A DNA stretch of 64,000 nt from Agromyces ramosus (GTDB lineage Bacteria; Actinomycetota; Actinomycetes; Actinomycetales; Microbacteriaceae), in assembly GCF_004216665.1 (NCBI RefSeq), contig NZ_SGWY01000001.1:1054001-1118000 (forward strand). The letters run 5' to 3'. Positions 1-8,010 of this stretch are shown one piece after another (within the stretch, counting starts at the first letter, position 1; each line of letters opens with the position of its first letter). The notes under the pieces were generated by a model. The model ran no database searches. It worked only from the letters and a program-made list of their open reading frames with translations, and was not told the origin of the DNA. Both the position numbers and the translations under genes were made by a program.

Positions 1-20
1 CAGGGGGTCGCGAAGCGGCC

Positions 21-55
21 GACGGATGCCGCGGCGCACGCCCGCGGCATCCGTC
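21..55 (-). terminator. Intrinsic-terminator-like hairpin after the DUF937 gene
   Basis: A perfect 14-bp inverted repeat (21-34 with 42-55, 7-nt loop) lies 13 bases beyond the stop codon of the minus-strand DUF937 gene. The stem is built from the GGATGCC/GGCATCC heptamer seen in many intergenic hairpins of this window. There is no clear U-tract, so it may act as a weak terminator or an RNA-stabilising 3' end. Confidence 0.55.
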
Positions 56-67
56 ACGCCACGCGTC

Positions 68-694
68 TCAGCGCTTGCCGCCGCCGAGGAGCCCGCCCAG
101 CAGGTCACCGAGGCCGCCGCCGGAGCCGCCGGAGCCCCGGCCGCCGAGCAGGCCGCCGAGCACGTCGCCCAGGCCGCCGCCTCCGCCCGATCCGCCCGAG
201 CCCGAGCCGCCGCCGAGGAGCCCGCCGAGCACGTCGCCGATGCCGCCGCCGCCACCGCCGCCCGAGGCCTCCCCCGCGGGCTCCGAGCCCTCCTGCTTCT
301 TCGAGAACTGCTTCGCGAGGAACGCGAGCACGATCGGCGCGAGGATCGGCAGGAGCTTGCCGATGAGGTCGCCGGCCCCGCCCTCCTTCTTGTCGAGGGC
401 GGTGACGACCTGGTCGGTCTTGTCGCCGAAGACGTTCCTCACGATCTTGCGGCCGTCCTCCTCGTCGACGTCGGCGAGGTTCACTCCGCCCTCGACGAGC
501 GACGGGTCGTGCGACTTCACCGCGCGCTCGAGCGACGCGGCGCCCGCCGGGTCCGTGGCGTTGGCGCCCATGCCGGCGAGGAGGGCGGGCAGGGCGTCGT
601 CGACGGCCTTCCTCGCGGTCGCCTCGTCGACGCCGAGCTTCGCGGCGATGTCGCCGATCGGAAGGTCGGCGACGATCTCGTCGATACCAGCCAT
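68..694 (-). CDS. DUF937 family protein with glycine-rich tail
   Basis: A 208-aa protein. The first ~120 residues are a helical DUF937-type domain (starts MAGIDEIVADLPIGDIAAKL, with a hydrophobic LLPILAPIVLAFLAKQF segment near residues 113-130). It is followed by a Gly/Ser-rich tail with repeated G-D-V/L-L-G-G-L-L-G-G units. DUF937 proteins have no settled biochemical role, and related proteins (YidB type) are small cytosolic or membrane-associated proteins. The ATG at 694 is the only good start. It lies on the same strand as the upstream TetR gene but about 115 bp away, so it is probably an independent unit. The repetitive tail can expand or contract by slippage. Confidence 0.75.
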   Translation of the reverse strand: MAGIDEIVADLPIGDIAAKLGVDEATARKAVDDALPALLAGMGANATDPAGAASLERAVKSHDPSLVEGGVNLADVDEEDGRKIVRNVFGDKTDQVVTALDKKEGGAGDLIGKLLPILAPIVLAFLAKQFSKKQEGSEPAGEASGGGGGGGIGDVLGGLLGGGSGSGGSGGGGGLGDVLGGLLGGRGSGGSGGGLGDLLGGLLGGGKR

Positions 695-811
695 TGCGGA
701 TTCCCCATTCCCGCGTCCGCCGTCGGACGCCCGCGTTCACGCTAGCGGGGCCGGTGACCCATGCGGAAGGGCTGGACCATGGGACCGCGGCCGGCCCACG
801 TCCCGCCGCGC

Positions 812-1426
812 TCAGTCGTTCTCGTAGCGGGCGAGGCGGAGGCGCAGGCCGTCGAGCAGCATCTCGAGGCCCGCCTCGAACGCCCGGTCGCTGCGCGCGG
901 CGCCGCGCGGGGACCCCTCGACGAGTCGGCCGAGCGCCCGGGTCGGGGTCTCGGGTCGCCAGATCTCGTCGGGCGACGCGAGGTCGAGGCCGAACCCGAT
1001 CGAGAAGGCGTCGATGATCGCCACGACCTCGAGCACGTCGTCATCGGGGAATCCCGCATCGGCCAGCGCGCTGGCGAGACGGTCGTAGCTCGCGATGACG
1101 GTCGGGTCGGTGATCGTCTTGCCCACGATGAGCGGGATGAGGAACGGATGCTCCGCGTACATCCGCCGCTCGGCGCGCAGCATGGCGGCCACGACCTCGT
1201 CCCACGTGCCGGTGAACGACTCCGACATGTACTGCTCCCCGAGCCGGCCGCGCATGAGCTCGATGATCTCGTCGCGCCCCGCGACGTGGTTGTAGAGCGA
1301 CGAGGGGGTCACGCCGAGCCTGCGCGCGATCGCGTTGACGCCGAACGGGGCGCCCTCGTCGACCAGCGCCATCGCGGCATCCGCGATCCGGTCGGTCGAC
1401 AGCAACGGGGTCCTCGGCCTCGGCAT
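812..1426 (-). CDS. TetR/AcrR-family transcriptional repressor
   Basis: A 204-aa regulator with an N-terminal TetR helix-turn-helix (residues ~10-55, including GVNAIARRLGVTPSSLYNHV) and a variable C-terminal ligand-binding domain. It is transcribed divergently from an MFS transporter/amidohydrolase pair. A perfect palindrome sits between the two start codons (1502-1522). This is the standard arrangement for a repressor that controls itself and an efflux pump and is released when the pump's substrate binds. The ligand cannot be told from sequence. Confidence 0.88.
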   Translation of the reverse strand: MPRPRTPLLSTDRIADAAMALVDEGAPFGVNAIARRLGVTPSSLYNHVAGRDEIIELMRGRLGEQYMSESFTGTWDEVVAAMLRAERRMYAEHPFLIPLIVGKTITDPTVIASYDRLASALADAGFPDDDVLEVVAIIDAFSIGFGLDLASPDEIWRPETPTRALGRLVEGSPRGAARSDRAFEAGLEMLLDGLRLRLARYEND

Positions 1427-1501
1427 CGGCGCCTCCTTCGTCCACGTCAGCCTACGGGTCTCGAAATTGCCTCTTCCCGAATCCGCCTCACGTCTGCATA
1501 A

Positions 1502-1522
1502 TAAACGAATACTATTCGTTTA
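1502..1522. promoter_or_regulatory. TetR operator overlapping the divergent promoters
   Basis: Perfect 21-bp palindrome: arms TAAACGAAT and ATTCGTTTA around a central ACT. It lies between the divergent tetR (ATG 1426) and MFS (GTG 1563) genes. The centre contains TACTAT (1510-1515), a plausible -10 hexamer toward the MFS gene, so a bound repressor would block RNA polymerase directly. It is notably AT-rich for this region. Confidence 0.82.
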
Positions 1523-1562
1523 GCTCGTGCACACCGTCGTGTCGAACCCCCGGAGGTCCCCC

Positions 1563-2798
1563 GTGTCCCACTCCCTCCCGTCCGTCCGCATCCCGCTGCG
1601 GCTGCCCAGTGCCGTTGCCACGTTCGGGATCGGCATCGCCGGCTACCTCGGCGTCAACCTCTCGCCCTACATGATCGCCGCGGCGCAGTCCGCGCTGGGG
1701 GTCGACGTGCTCACGGCGAACTGGCTCATCACCGGCGCGCTGCTGCTCACCGCGCTGACCGGCCTCGCCACCGCGAAGCTGAGTGCCGGGCCGCACCGGC
1801 TGCTCGTGGCGCGCGTCGGACTCGTGGTCGCCGCCGCGGGCTTCGGCGCCGCGGCCCTCGTTCCCACGCCCGGGGTCGTCGTGGCCGGCCTGCTCGTCGG
1901 CGGCATCGGCGCGGGCGGTGCGGTCTCGTCGTCGGGCGCCGCGCTCGCGGCCTTCGTCAACCCCGACCGGGTGTCGGGGTTCAGCGGCCTGGCGAATCGC
2001 GCCGTCGTCACCGTCATCCTGGCGCTGGTCCCGCTGCTGCCGCTCGTGCCGATCAGCGTGTTCGGCACGCTGGCGCTGTTCTCGCTGGCGGTGCTGTTCA
2101 CGTCGGCGTGGCTGCCGTCGGCACCCGTCGTCGACCATGCCGCCGCACCGGCCGCGGATGCCGCGCCATCCGGCCTCGTCGCCCGTCGCCCCCACCGCGC
2201 CGAGACGATCGCGGGCTTCGCGCTGCTCGTGACCTTCGCCCTCTGGGCGGTGAGCGAGGACTCGCTCTGGGCCATGGCCGGCGTCATGGGCGCCGACCAG
2301 GCGGGCCTCACGCCCGAGGGCCTCGGCATCGCGCTGAGCGGTGCGACCGCGGGCGGCATCGTCGGCGCGATCCTGCTCATGATCGTCGGCGACCGGCTCG
2401 GCCGTGCCGTGCCGCTCGCGGTCCTGCTCGTCGCCGGCGGCGCGCTGAAGATCGTCGAGGGCTTCGTGACCGATCCGACCGTGTTCATCGTGGTCTTCAT
2501 CACGTGGAACACGCTGTACGCGATCGCGTTCTTCTACTTCGTCGCGACCGCCGCCGCCCTCGACGCCGACGGCCGCTGGTCGGGGCCGCTCCTCGCGGTG
2601 TACCTCGTCGGCTCGAGCCTCACGCCCGTGATCGGGGCGGCGCTCGTCGAGGCGCTCGGCTATCAGGGCTTCGTCGTCGTGCTCGGCGTCGCGAGCTTCG
2701 TCCTGGCGGTGCCCGCGTTCCTCGTCGCGCGCATCTCCAGCCGGCTCCAGCGCACCGAGGAACCGGCGCCCGTCGTCGCCGAGGAGGTGGCCGCATGA
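1563..2798 (+). CDS. Major facilitator superfamily transporter
   Basis: About 411 aa, roughly 12 hydrophobic segments, with a long hydrophilic loop in the middle (around residues 195-215), as in MFS proteins. I chose GTG 1563 because GGAGG at 1552-1556 precedes it with a 6-nt gap; a GTG start further upstream (1527) has no ribosome site and lies close to the operator. The stop codon overlaps the ATG of the next gene (ATGA), so transporter and amidohydrolase are translationally coupled. It is probably an exporter or importer for the amidohydrolase's substrate, under the divergent TetR repressor. Confidence 0.85.
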   Translation: MSHSLPSVRIPLRLPSAVATFGIGIAGYLGVNLSPYMIAAAQSALGVDVLTANWLITGALLLTALTGLATAKLSAGPHRLLVARVGLVVAAAGFGAAALVPTPGVVVAGLLVGGIGAGGAVSSSGAALAAFVNPDRVSGFSGLANRAVVTVILALVPLLPLVPISVFGTLALFSLAVLFTSAWLPSAPVVDHAAAPAADAAPSGLVARRPHRAETIAGFALLVTFALWAVSEDSLWAMAGVMGADQAGLTPEGLGIALSGATAGGIVGAILLMIVGDRLGRAVPLAVLLVAGGALKIVEGFVTDPTVFIVVFITWNTLYAIAFFYFVATAAALDADGRWSGPLLAVYLVGSSLTPVIGAALVEALGYQGFVVVLGVASFVLAVPAFLVARISSRLQRTEEPAPVVAEEVAA

Positions 2799-4477
2799 CC
2801 CGCACCCGCTATGCGAACGCCCGCGTCTTCACCGCCGACGAGCCCGCCTGGGCCGAGGCGATCGTCACCGACGGCGGACGCATCGCGTTCGTCGGCTCCG
2901 ACGCCGAGGCCGCCGTGCGGGCGGGATCGGATGCCGCGGTCGTCGACCTCGGCGGCCGAGTGGTCGTGCCCGGCTTCATCGACGCCCACACGCACCTCGT
3001 GATGATGGGCGAGGCGCTCGGCAAGGTCGGCCTCACCGATGCGCGCTCGCTGCCCGAGATCCAGGATCGACTGCGCGCGGCGCGCGACGCCGACCCGGGC
3101 GCGCCGCGTCTGCTCGGGCGGGGGTGGCTGTTCGACTCCGTGCCGGGCGGGGCGCCCACGGCCGCGATGATCGACGCCGTCGTCGCCGACGTGCCCGTGT
3201 ACCTCGACGCGAACGACTACCACTCGGTGTGGGTGAACACGGCCGCCCTGCGCGAGCTCGGGATCGACCGCGAGACCCCCGATCCCCTCGGCGGACGCAT
3301 CGGCCGCGGCGCCGACGCGGAGCCCGACGGCATGCTCTACGAGACGGCGGCGCAGCAGCACGTGTGGACGCTGCTCGCCGACGTCGCCACCGACGCCGAC
3401 CGCGATGCGGCCGTCGAGCGCACGATCGCGGCCTACCTCGCGACGGGCGTCACGGGCGTGGTGGACATGGCGTTCGACGAGCTCGGTCTCGCAGCGTTCG
3501 ATCGCGCCGCGCAGCGCCGCGGCGGCACGCTGCCGATCCGGCTGCTCGCGCACTGGTTCGTCGCGAACACCGGCGACGACGAGCAGAACCTCGCCCAGCT
3601 CGTTCGCGCCGTGGAGCTCGCCGGCGAGCACCGGCGGTGGCTCAGGGTCGCGGGCATCAAGCTCGTGCTCGACGGCGTGATCGACGCGTGCACCGCCGCA
3701 ATGCGGCATCCGTACGGCGACGGCTCGAACGCCGAGCCGATCTGGCCCCTCGAGCGGTTGCGGCCCGTGGTGGCGGCTGCCGACGCCGCCGGACTGCAGG
3801 TCGCGATGCACGCGATCGGCGATCTCGCGAGCGACGTCGCGCTCGACGCCCTCGAGCATGCGCACGCCGTGAACGGCGAGCGCCCGCGCCGCCACCGCAT
3901 CGAGCACCTCGAGTACGCCGCACCCGAAACGGCCGATCGCATGGCCGCGCTGGGCGTCACGGCGTCGATGCAGCCCGTGCACGCCGACCCGGCGATCTGG
4001 GCGAACTGGGCCGCGATGCTCGGCGACGAGCGCGCCGACCGCGGCTTCGCGTGGACCGAGTTCCGCGACGCGGGTGCGCTCCTGGCGTTCTCGACGGATG
4101 CCCCGACCGCCCCGCACGAGGCGCTGCCGAACTTGTACGTCGCGGCCACGCGCCGCTCGGCGCTCGACGGCTCGTTCGGGGCGAACCACCCCGAGTACGC
4201 CGTGCCGCTCGCCGACGCGTTCGCGCACGCCACGCGCGACGCGGCCGCCAGCTGCCTCGAGGAGGACGAGCGCGGCCGCATCGCGCCGGGCCTCGCCGCC
4301 GACTTCGCCGTGCTCGACCGGGACCCGTTCACCGAGGGCGCCGACGTGCTGCTCGAGGCGCGTGTCGTGCGCACGGTCGTCGCGGGGCGCACGGCGTACG
4401 AGGTCGACACGGACACGCACGCCGGCGACGCGGACGAGCACGCGGGCGACGCGGACGCCGAGTCATCCGCCGCCTGA
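2795..4477 (+). CDS. YtcJ-like metal-dependent amidohydrolase
   Basis: 560 aa, the usual length for the amidohydrolase_3/YtcJ family. Metal-site signatures are visible: DAHTHL after the beta-1 strand (PGFIDAHTHLVMMG), MHAIGD, HRIEHLEY, and the late Asp in FSTDAPTAPHEALPN. The family hydrolyses C-N bonds in amides, ureas or formamides in the cytoplasm. It starts at the ATG overlapping the transporter stop, with GAGGAGG at 2781-2787 as ribosome site. The C-terminus is a hydrophilic His/Asp/Ala tail (THAGDADEHAGDADAE), a short internal duplication. The substrate is unknown; co-transcription with the transporter and TetR control suggest uptake and cleavage, or detoxification, of one compound. Confidence 0.85.
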   Translation: MTRTRYANARVFTADEPAWAEAIVTDGGRIAFVGSDAEAAVRAGSDAAVVDLGGRVVVPGFIDAHTHLVMMGEALGKVGLTDARSLPEIQDRLRAARDADPGAPRLLGRGWLFDSVPGGAPTAAMIDAVVADVPVYLDANDYHSVWVNTAALRELGIDRETPDPLGGRIGRGADAEPDGMLYETAAQQHVWTLLADVATDADRDAAVERTIAAYLATGVTGVVDMAFDELGLAAFDRAAQRRGGTLPIRLLAHWFVANTGDDEQNLAQLVRAVELAGEHRRWLRVAGIKLVLDGVIDACTAAMRHPYGDGSNAEPIWPLERLRPVVAAADAAGLQVAMHAIGDLASDVALDALEHAHAVNGERPRRHRIEHLEYAAPETADRMAALGVTASMQPVHADPAIWANWAAMLGDERADRGFAWTEFRDAGALLAFSTDAPTAPHEALPNLYVAATRRSALDGSFGANHPEYAVPLADAFAHATRDAAASCLEEDERGRIAPGLAADFAVLDRDPFTEGADVLLEARVVRTVVAGRTAYEVDTDTHAGDADEHAGDADAESSAA

Positions 4478-4495
4478 CGCGAACCCGACGACGAT

Positions 4496-4666
4496 GCGCC
4501 CCAGCCACTCCTGAAACCAAGGACGACGAAGCGCCCCAGCCACTCCTGAAACCAAGGACAACGAAGCGCCCCAGCCACTCCTGAAACCAAGGACAACGAA
4601 GCGCCCCAGCCACTCCTGAAACCAAGGACGGGAGCGCCCCAGCCACTCCTGAAACCAAGGACGGGA
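4496..4666. repeat. Five tandem 33-35 bp direct repeats
   Basis: Five head-to-tail units start at 4496, 4531, 4566 (35 bp each), 4601 and 4634 (33 bp each). Each contains the identical 18-mer ACTCCTGAAACCAAGGAC; differences are confined to the 3-6 bases after it. The run begins 19 bases after the amidohydrolase stop. Uniform spacer-free tandem copies and a coding-free location rule out a CRISPR array. Copies 2 and 3 are identical, which suggests recent duplication. Function unknown. Confidence 0.9.
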
Positions 4667-4682
4667 GCGCAGCACGTCCTCT

Positions 4683-4930
4683 GTCCTTGCTTTCAGGAGT
4701 TCTGTCCTTAGCTTTCAGGAGTTCTGTCCTTACTTTCAGGAGTCGCGGAGGCCGGAGCACTTTCAGAAGTCGCGGAGGCCGGAGCACTGCGGCTTCCAGG
4801 AGTCGCGGAGCCGGGGGCGGCTTCCGGGAGTCGCCGAGGCCGGAGCGGCGTCCAGGAGTCGCGGAGCCGGGGGCGGCTTCCCGGAGTCTCGGAGGCCGGG
4901 CCGGCTTCGGGAGTCGCGGAGATCGGAGCG
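4683..4930. repeat. Inverted copies of the same core, grading into GC-rich ~26-33 bp repeats
   Basis: Immediately after the direct array the core appears in reverse orientation three times (4683-4700, 4704-4722, 4726-4743; GTCCTT-N2-TTTCAGGAG). The last copy runs into a second family of about seven units of the form TTCMRGAGTCGCGGAG plus CCGG-rich spacer, to about 4930. The last direct core (4645-4662) and first inverted core (4683-4700) form an 18-bp stem with one mismatch and a 20-nt loop. No convincing coding potential is visible between 4478 and the ArsR start, so repeats fill essentially the whole gap. Confidence 0.8.
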
Positions 4931-4993
4931 GGTTTCGCGAGGCCGCAGCGGCCGTCGGCCATTCCATCCTGAGATTCTCGCTCTTTTTCAGGG

Positions 4994-5007
4994 TTGACTT
5001 ATATAAG
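4994..5007 (+). promoter_or_regulatory. Promoter/operator of the arsR-SRPBCC operon, probably leaderless
   Basis: TTGACT (4994-4999) abuts TATATAA (5000-5006). The perfect 10-bp palindrome CTTATATAAG (4998-5007) is centred on it. TATATA as a -10 element would place the transcript start at about 5012-5014, exactly on the GTG at 5014. The palindrome is a likely ArsR self-repression site. Confidence 0.5.
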
Positions 5008-5013
5008 CAGTCG

Positions 5014-5388
5014 GTGAAGGATGGGGACGTGCACGCGCTCGACATCCTCGGCGATCCAGTGCGGCGACGCATCGTCGAGCTGCTGGCCGACGGCGAGCTC
5101 GCCGCCGGCGAGGTCGGGCGTGCCGTGCAGCGGGAGTTCGGCATCACGCAGCCCGCAGTCTCACAGCACCTGAAGGTGCTGCGCGAGGCGGGGTTCGCGT
5201 CGGTGCGGTCGCAGGGCACGCGCCGCCTCTACGCGCTGGAGCCCGAGCCCATCGCCGAGGCGGCCGAGTGGTTCACGCCGTTCGAGCGCTTCTGGCGCCC
5301 GCGGCTCGATGCCCTCGGCACCGAGCTCGCCCGCTCCGCACGTGCACGACGCATCGCCGCCCGATCCGAATCGAACGAGGAGACCTGA
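5014..5388 (+). CDS. ArsR-family helix-turn-helix regulator
   Basis: About 124 aa. The N-terminus HALDILGDPVRRRIVELLAD and the recognition helix region ITQPAVSQHLKVLREAGF define an ArsR/SmtB-type winged helix. No cysteine metal site is evident, so this is one of the non-metal members that accompany SRPBCC proteins. GTG 5014 fits a leaderless transcript; GTG 5029 preceded by AAGGA is an alternative. The open frame extends upstream to 4687 through the repeats, but that part is repeat translation, not protein. It is followed one base after its stop by the SRPBCC gene (GAGGAG ribosome site), clearly one operon. Confidence 0.83.
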   Translation: MKDGDVHALDILGDPVRRRIVELLADGELAAGEVGRAVQREFGITQPAVSQHLKVLREAGFASVRSQGTRRLYALEPEPIAEAAEWFTPFERFWRPRLDALGTELARSARARRIAARSESNEET

Positions 5389-5389
5389 G

Positions 5390-6040
5390 ATGGACATCGA
5401 CGCCCAGCTCGATGCCGTGGACCGCGGTATCGCGACCGGCACCCGCGAGGGAGCCGACACCTACGTGCAGACCGTCGCGCAGACGTTCCCCGCCGCGATC
5501 GACGACGTGTGGGATGCCCTCACCTCGGCCGAGCGCCTCCCCCGCTGGTTCCTGCCGGTGAGCGGCGACCTCCGCCTCGGCGGCCGCTACGCGATCGAGG
5601 GGAACGCCAGCGGCACGGTCGAGTCCTGCGACGCGCCGAGCTCATTCGGGGTCACGTGGGAGTTCGGCGGCGGCACCACCTGGCTCACCGTGCGCCTCAC
5701 CGATGCCGGCGCGGGGCGCACTCGCGTCGAGCTCGAGCACGTCGCTCCGAGCGCCGATGTCGGCGTCGAGATGTGGGAGCAGTTCGGCCCCGCGGCGACG
5801 GGCATCGGCTGGGACCAGACGCTGCTCGGGCTCGCGCAGCACCTCACGACCGGCGAGGTGAAGCCGGAGAACGCGCAGGAGTGGCTCGCCGGCGAGGAGG
5901 GCATCGGCTTCATGCGCGGCAGCGCCGACCGGTGGGCGGCCGCGCACGTCGCGATGGGGGCCGATCCCGACGTCGCCCGGGCGGCGGCCGACACCACGTT
6001 CGCGGCGTACACGGGCGCAGCGCCGGCCCCGATGGACTGA
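5390..6040 (+). CDS. SRPBCC (AHSA1/START-like) domain protein
   Basis: 216 aa. The first ~150 residues have the AHSA1-type hallmarks, with a typical start of the fold at TFPAAIDDVWDALTSAERLPRWF, then a strand-rich middle (GGRYAIEGNASGTV) and the final helix WDQTLLGLAQHL. Such proteins bind hydrophobic small ligands or act as Hsp90-activator-like folds, and ArsR/SRPBCC pairs are common in actinobacteria. The ArsR partner probably controls it. The ~60-residue C-terminal extension after the core is helical and of unknown role. Its 3' end converges with the response regulator gene, 7 bp away. Confidence 0.83.
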   Translation: MDIDAQLDAVDRGIATGTREGADTYVQTVAQTFPAAIDDVWDALTSAERLPRWFLPVSGDLRLGGRYAIEGNASGTVESCDAPSSFGVTWEFGGGTTWLTVRLTDAGAGRTRVELEHVAPSADVGVEMWEQFGPAATGIGWDQTLLGLAQHLTTGEVKPENAQEWLAGEEGIGFMRGSADRWAAAHVAMGADPDVARAAADTTFAAYTGAAPAPMD

Positions 6041-6047
6041 GCGCCGG

Positions 6048-6713
6048 TCAGAGCAGGCGGCGGGCCGTCGCCCACGCGGTGAGCTCGTGCCGCGACGAGA
6101 GCTGCAGCTTCCGGAGCACGCTCGACACGTGCGACTCGACCGTCTTCGCCGAGATGAACAACGTCGCCGCGACCTCCTTGTAGGCGTACCCGCGTGCGAT
6201 GAGCCGCATGACCTCCTGCTCGCGCGCCGAGAGCCGGTCGAGCTCGTCGTCCGCGGCGGCCGTCTCCCCCACGGCGGCGCCGAACGCGTCGAGCACGAAC
6301 CCGGCGAGGCGGGGCGAGAAGACCGCGTCACCGCCGGCCACGGCCTGCACCGCGCGACTCACCTCGGCGCCCGACGCGCCCTTCGTGATGTACCCGCGGG
6401 CGCCCGCACGGATGACCCCGACGACGTCCTCGGCCTTGTCCGACACGCTCAGCGCGAGGAACCGCGTCGACGGCACCTCGGATGCCACGCGCCGCAGCAC
6501 CTCGGCGCCGCCCGAGACCGAGGCATCCGAGCCGCCGGGCAGGTGCACGTCGAGCAGCACGACATGTGGGCGCGTCGCGGCGATCACGGCGACCGCCGAC
6601 GGGACATCCGCCGCCTCGCCGACGACCTCGATCGAGCGGTCGAGGTCGGCGCGCAGGCCCGACCGGAAGATCGAGTGGTCATCGACCACGACCACGGTGA
6701 GCGTGTCAGCCAT
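6048..6713 (-). CDS. NarL/LuxR-family response regulator
   Basis: 221 aa. Receiver domain at residues 4-125 with the acidic pair D11-D12, phospho-acceptor Asp55 in VVLLDVHLPG and Lys in GYITKGASG; LuxR-type DNA-binding domain at ~155-215 (LSAREQEVMRLIARGYAYKEVA, then TVESHVSSVLRKL). Its ATG overlaps the 3' end of the sensor kinase gene by 8 bp, so the two are translationally coupled. By analogy with PspC-containing sensor systems it probably responds to cell-envelope stress and may control the divergent PspC operon at 8011. Confidence 0.92.
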   Translation of the reverse strand: MADTLTVVVVDDHSIFRSGLRADLDRSIEVVGEAADVPSAVAVIAATRPHVVLLDVHLPGGSDASVSGGAEVLRRVASEVPSTRFLALSVSDKAEDVVGVIRAGARGYITKGASGAEVSRAVQAVAGGDAVFSPRLAGFVLDAFGAAVGETAAADDELDRLSAREQEVMRLIARGYAYKEVAATLFISAKTVESHVSSVLRKLQLSSRHELTAWATARRLL

Positions 6714-7896
6714 GCTCAACCCTCGTCTCGAATCGCAGGTGCACCTCGGTGCCCTCGCCGCCCGCGCCGGCACGGACGGTCGCGCTGCCGCCGGCGCGGC
6801 GCATCCGCCCGATGATCGACTCGCGCACGCCGAGCCGGCCCGGCGCCACCTTCGCCGGGTCGAATCCGGGGCCGCGGTCGCGGACGTACACGTCGACCGC
6901 GCGGGCCGAACCCTCGAGGTACACCGACACCTCGCCGCCTGCGTGTCGGGCCGCATTGAGCATCGCCTCGCGCGCGGCCGCGGCCAGCTCGCCGCTGGCC
7001 CGCTCGTCCGACATGCCGACCGCGACGACGTCGATGCGCACCGGGTAATCGAGCTCGAGCGCGGCCGCGAAGTCGCGCAGGTCGGTCGCGAGGTCGCTGT
7101 CGGCGAGGGCATCCCCGTCGTGCAGCCAGCTGCGCAACTCGCGCTCCTGGGCGCGCGCGAGCCGCCCGGCCTCGCTCGACGCGCCGGCGCGGTTCTGGAT
7201 CAGCGCGAGCGTCTGCAGCACGGAGTCGTGCAGGTGCGCGGCCATGGCGCTGCGCTGCTCGTCGCGGATGCGCCGCACGCGTTCGCCCTCGAGGTCGCGC
7301 CAGAGCTTGACGAGTGCGGGAAGGTACACCAGGCCGATGCCGAGCAGCGCGCCGAACGCGGCCAGCACCGCGATGACTGGCCACGCCCGCGCCGCGGGCC
7401 CCAGCACGAGCACGACCGCCAGCAGCGCGAGCACGGCGGTCAGGGCCGCGCGGACCCAGACCTCGAGGCGCCTCCCGCGTGCGGGGTCCGGCCGGTCGAT
7501 GAAGCTCACCCACGCTCCCGCGCCCGCGGCGAGCAGCACGGCGAGCGCGGCGGGCACGAGCCAGTCGGGCGCGTTGCCATCGGCCGGGCCGTCGTCGAGG
7601 ATCGCGAGCAGGATGGCGAGGATCGCGGCGCCGAGCGCGCCGGCCGTGGCCACGATCGCCACGGGCGCGCGCCGCACGACGCGGTCGTCGGGACCGAGCG
7701 GCTCCGCCCACGGCGTGAACGCCCACAGCCACGCGTAGAGCAGCGCGCCCGCGCCGGCGAGGAGCGCGGTCACCGCGAACGCCACCCGCACGGCCTGCAC
7801 GGGCCATCCGAGGTGGTCGGCGAGCCCGCCCGCGACGCCCGCGACGAGGCAGTCGCGACGACGCACGAGCGCTGGGGCCGCCGGTGCCGTGGTCAT
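6706..7896 (-). CDS. PspC-domain sensor histidine kinase
   Basis: 396 aa. An N-terminal PspC domain (residues ~10-65, CLVAGVAGGLADHLG) is followed by three or four further membrane segments (to ~195), then a HisKA_3 dimerisation helix with the phospho-acceptor His near 223 (AAHLHDSVLQTL), and a HATPase domain with N box EAMLNAARHAGG and G box DRGPGFDP. I use the ATG at 7896; an in-frame start further upstream adds only unconserved residues. PspC-containing kinases of this shape sense envelope perturbation. It is divergent from a PspC protein at 8011, about 115 bp away, an arrangement resembling LiaFSR-like modules. Confidence 0.9.
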   Translation of the reverse strand: MTTAPAAPALVRRRDCLVAGVAGGLADHLGWPVQAVRVAFAVTALLAGAGALLYAWLWAFTPWAEPLGPDDRVVRRAPVAIVATAGALGAAILAILLAILDDGPADGNAPDWLVPAALAVLLAAGAGAWVSFIDRPDPARGRRLEVWVRAALTAVLALLAVVLVLGPAARAWPVIAVLAAFGALLGIGLVYLPALVKLWRDLEGERVRRIRDEQRSAMAAHLHDSVLQTLALIQNRAGASSEAGRLARAQERELRSWLHDGDALADSDLATDLRDFAAALELDYPVRIDVVAVGMSDERASGELAAAAREAMLNAARHAGGEVSVYLEGSARAVDVYVRDRGPGFDPAKVAPGRLGVRESIIGRMRRAGGSATVRAGAGGEGTEVHLRFETRVEHG

Positions 7897-8010
7897 GCTC
7901 CGATCCAAGCAGACCAACGGATGCCCCGACACGGCCGAGCCCGGGAATCAGGGTCGCATCAGGGAGGTTCCGGATGGTCCGCCGCACGGTCCGAGCGGAA
8001 GGATCGAGCC

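Noticed and set aside
26-745. Plus-strand open frames over the DUF937 gene and similar antisense frames throughout
   Set aside because: High GC leaves antisense and alternative frames open; they lack ribosome sites, have Arg/Pro/Ala-rich composition, and lie opposite recognisable genes.
4496-4930. Possible CRISPR array
   Set aside because: The units are directly adjacent with no unique spacers, the core is partly inverted, and there are no cas genes in the window.
4463-5219. Long open frames across the 4.5-4.95 kb repeats (repeating WFQEWLGR-like peptide)
   Set aside because: They exist in several frames only because the repeat units are stop-free; no ribosome site, no start context and no family.
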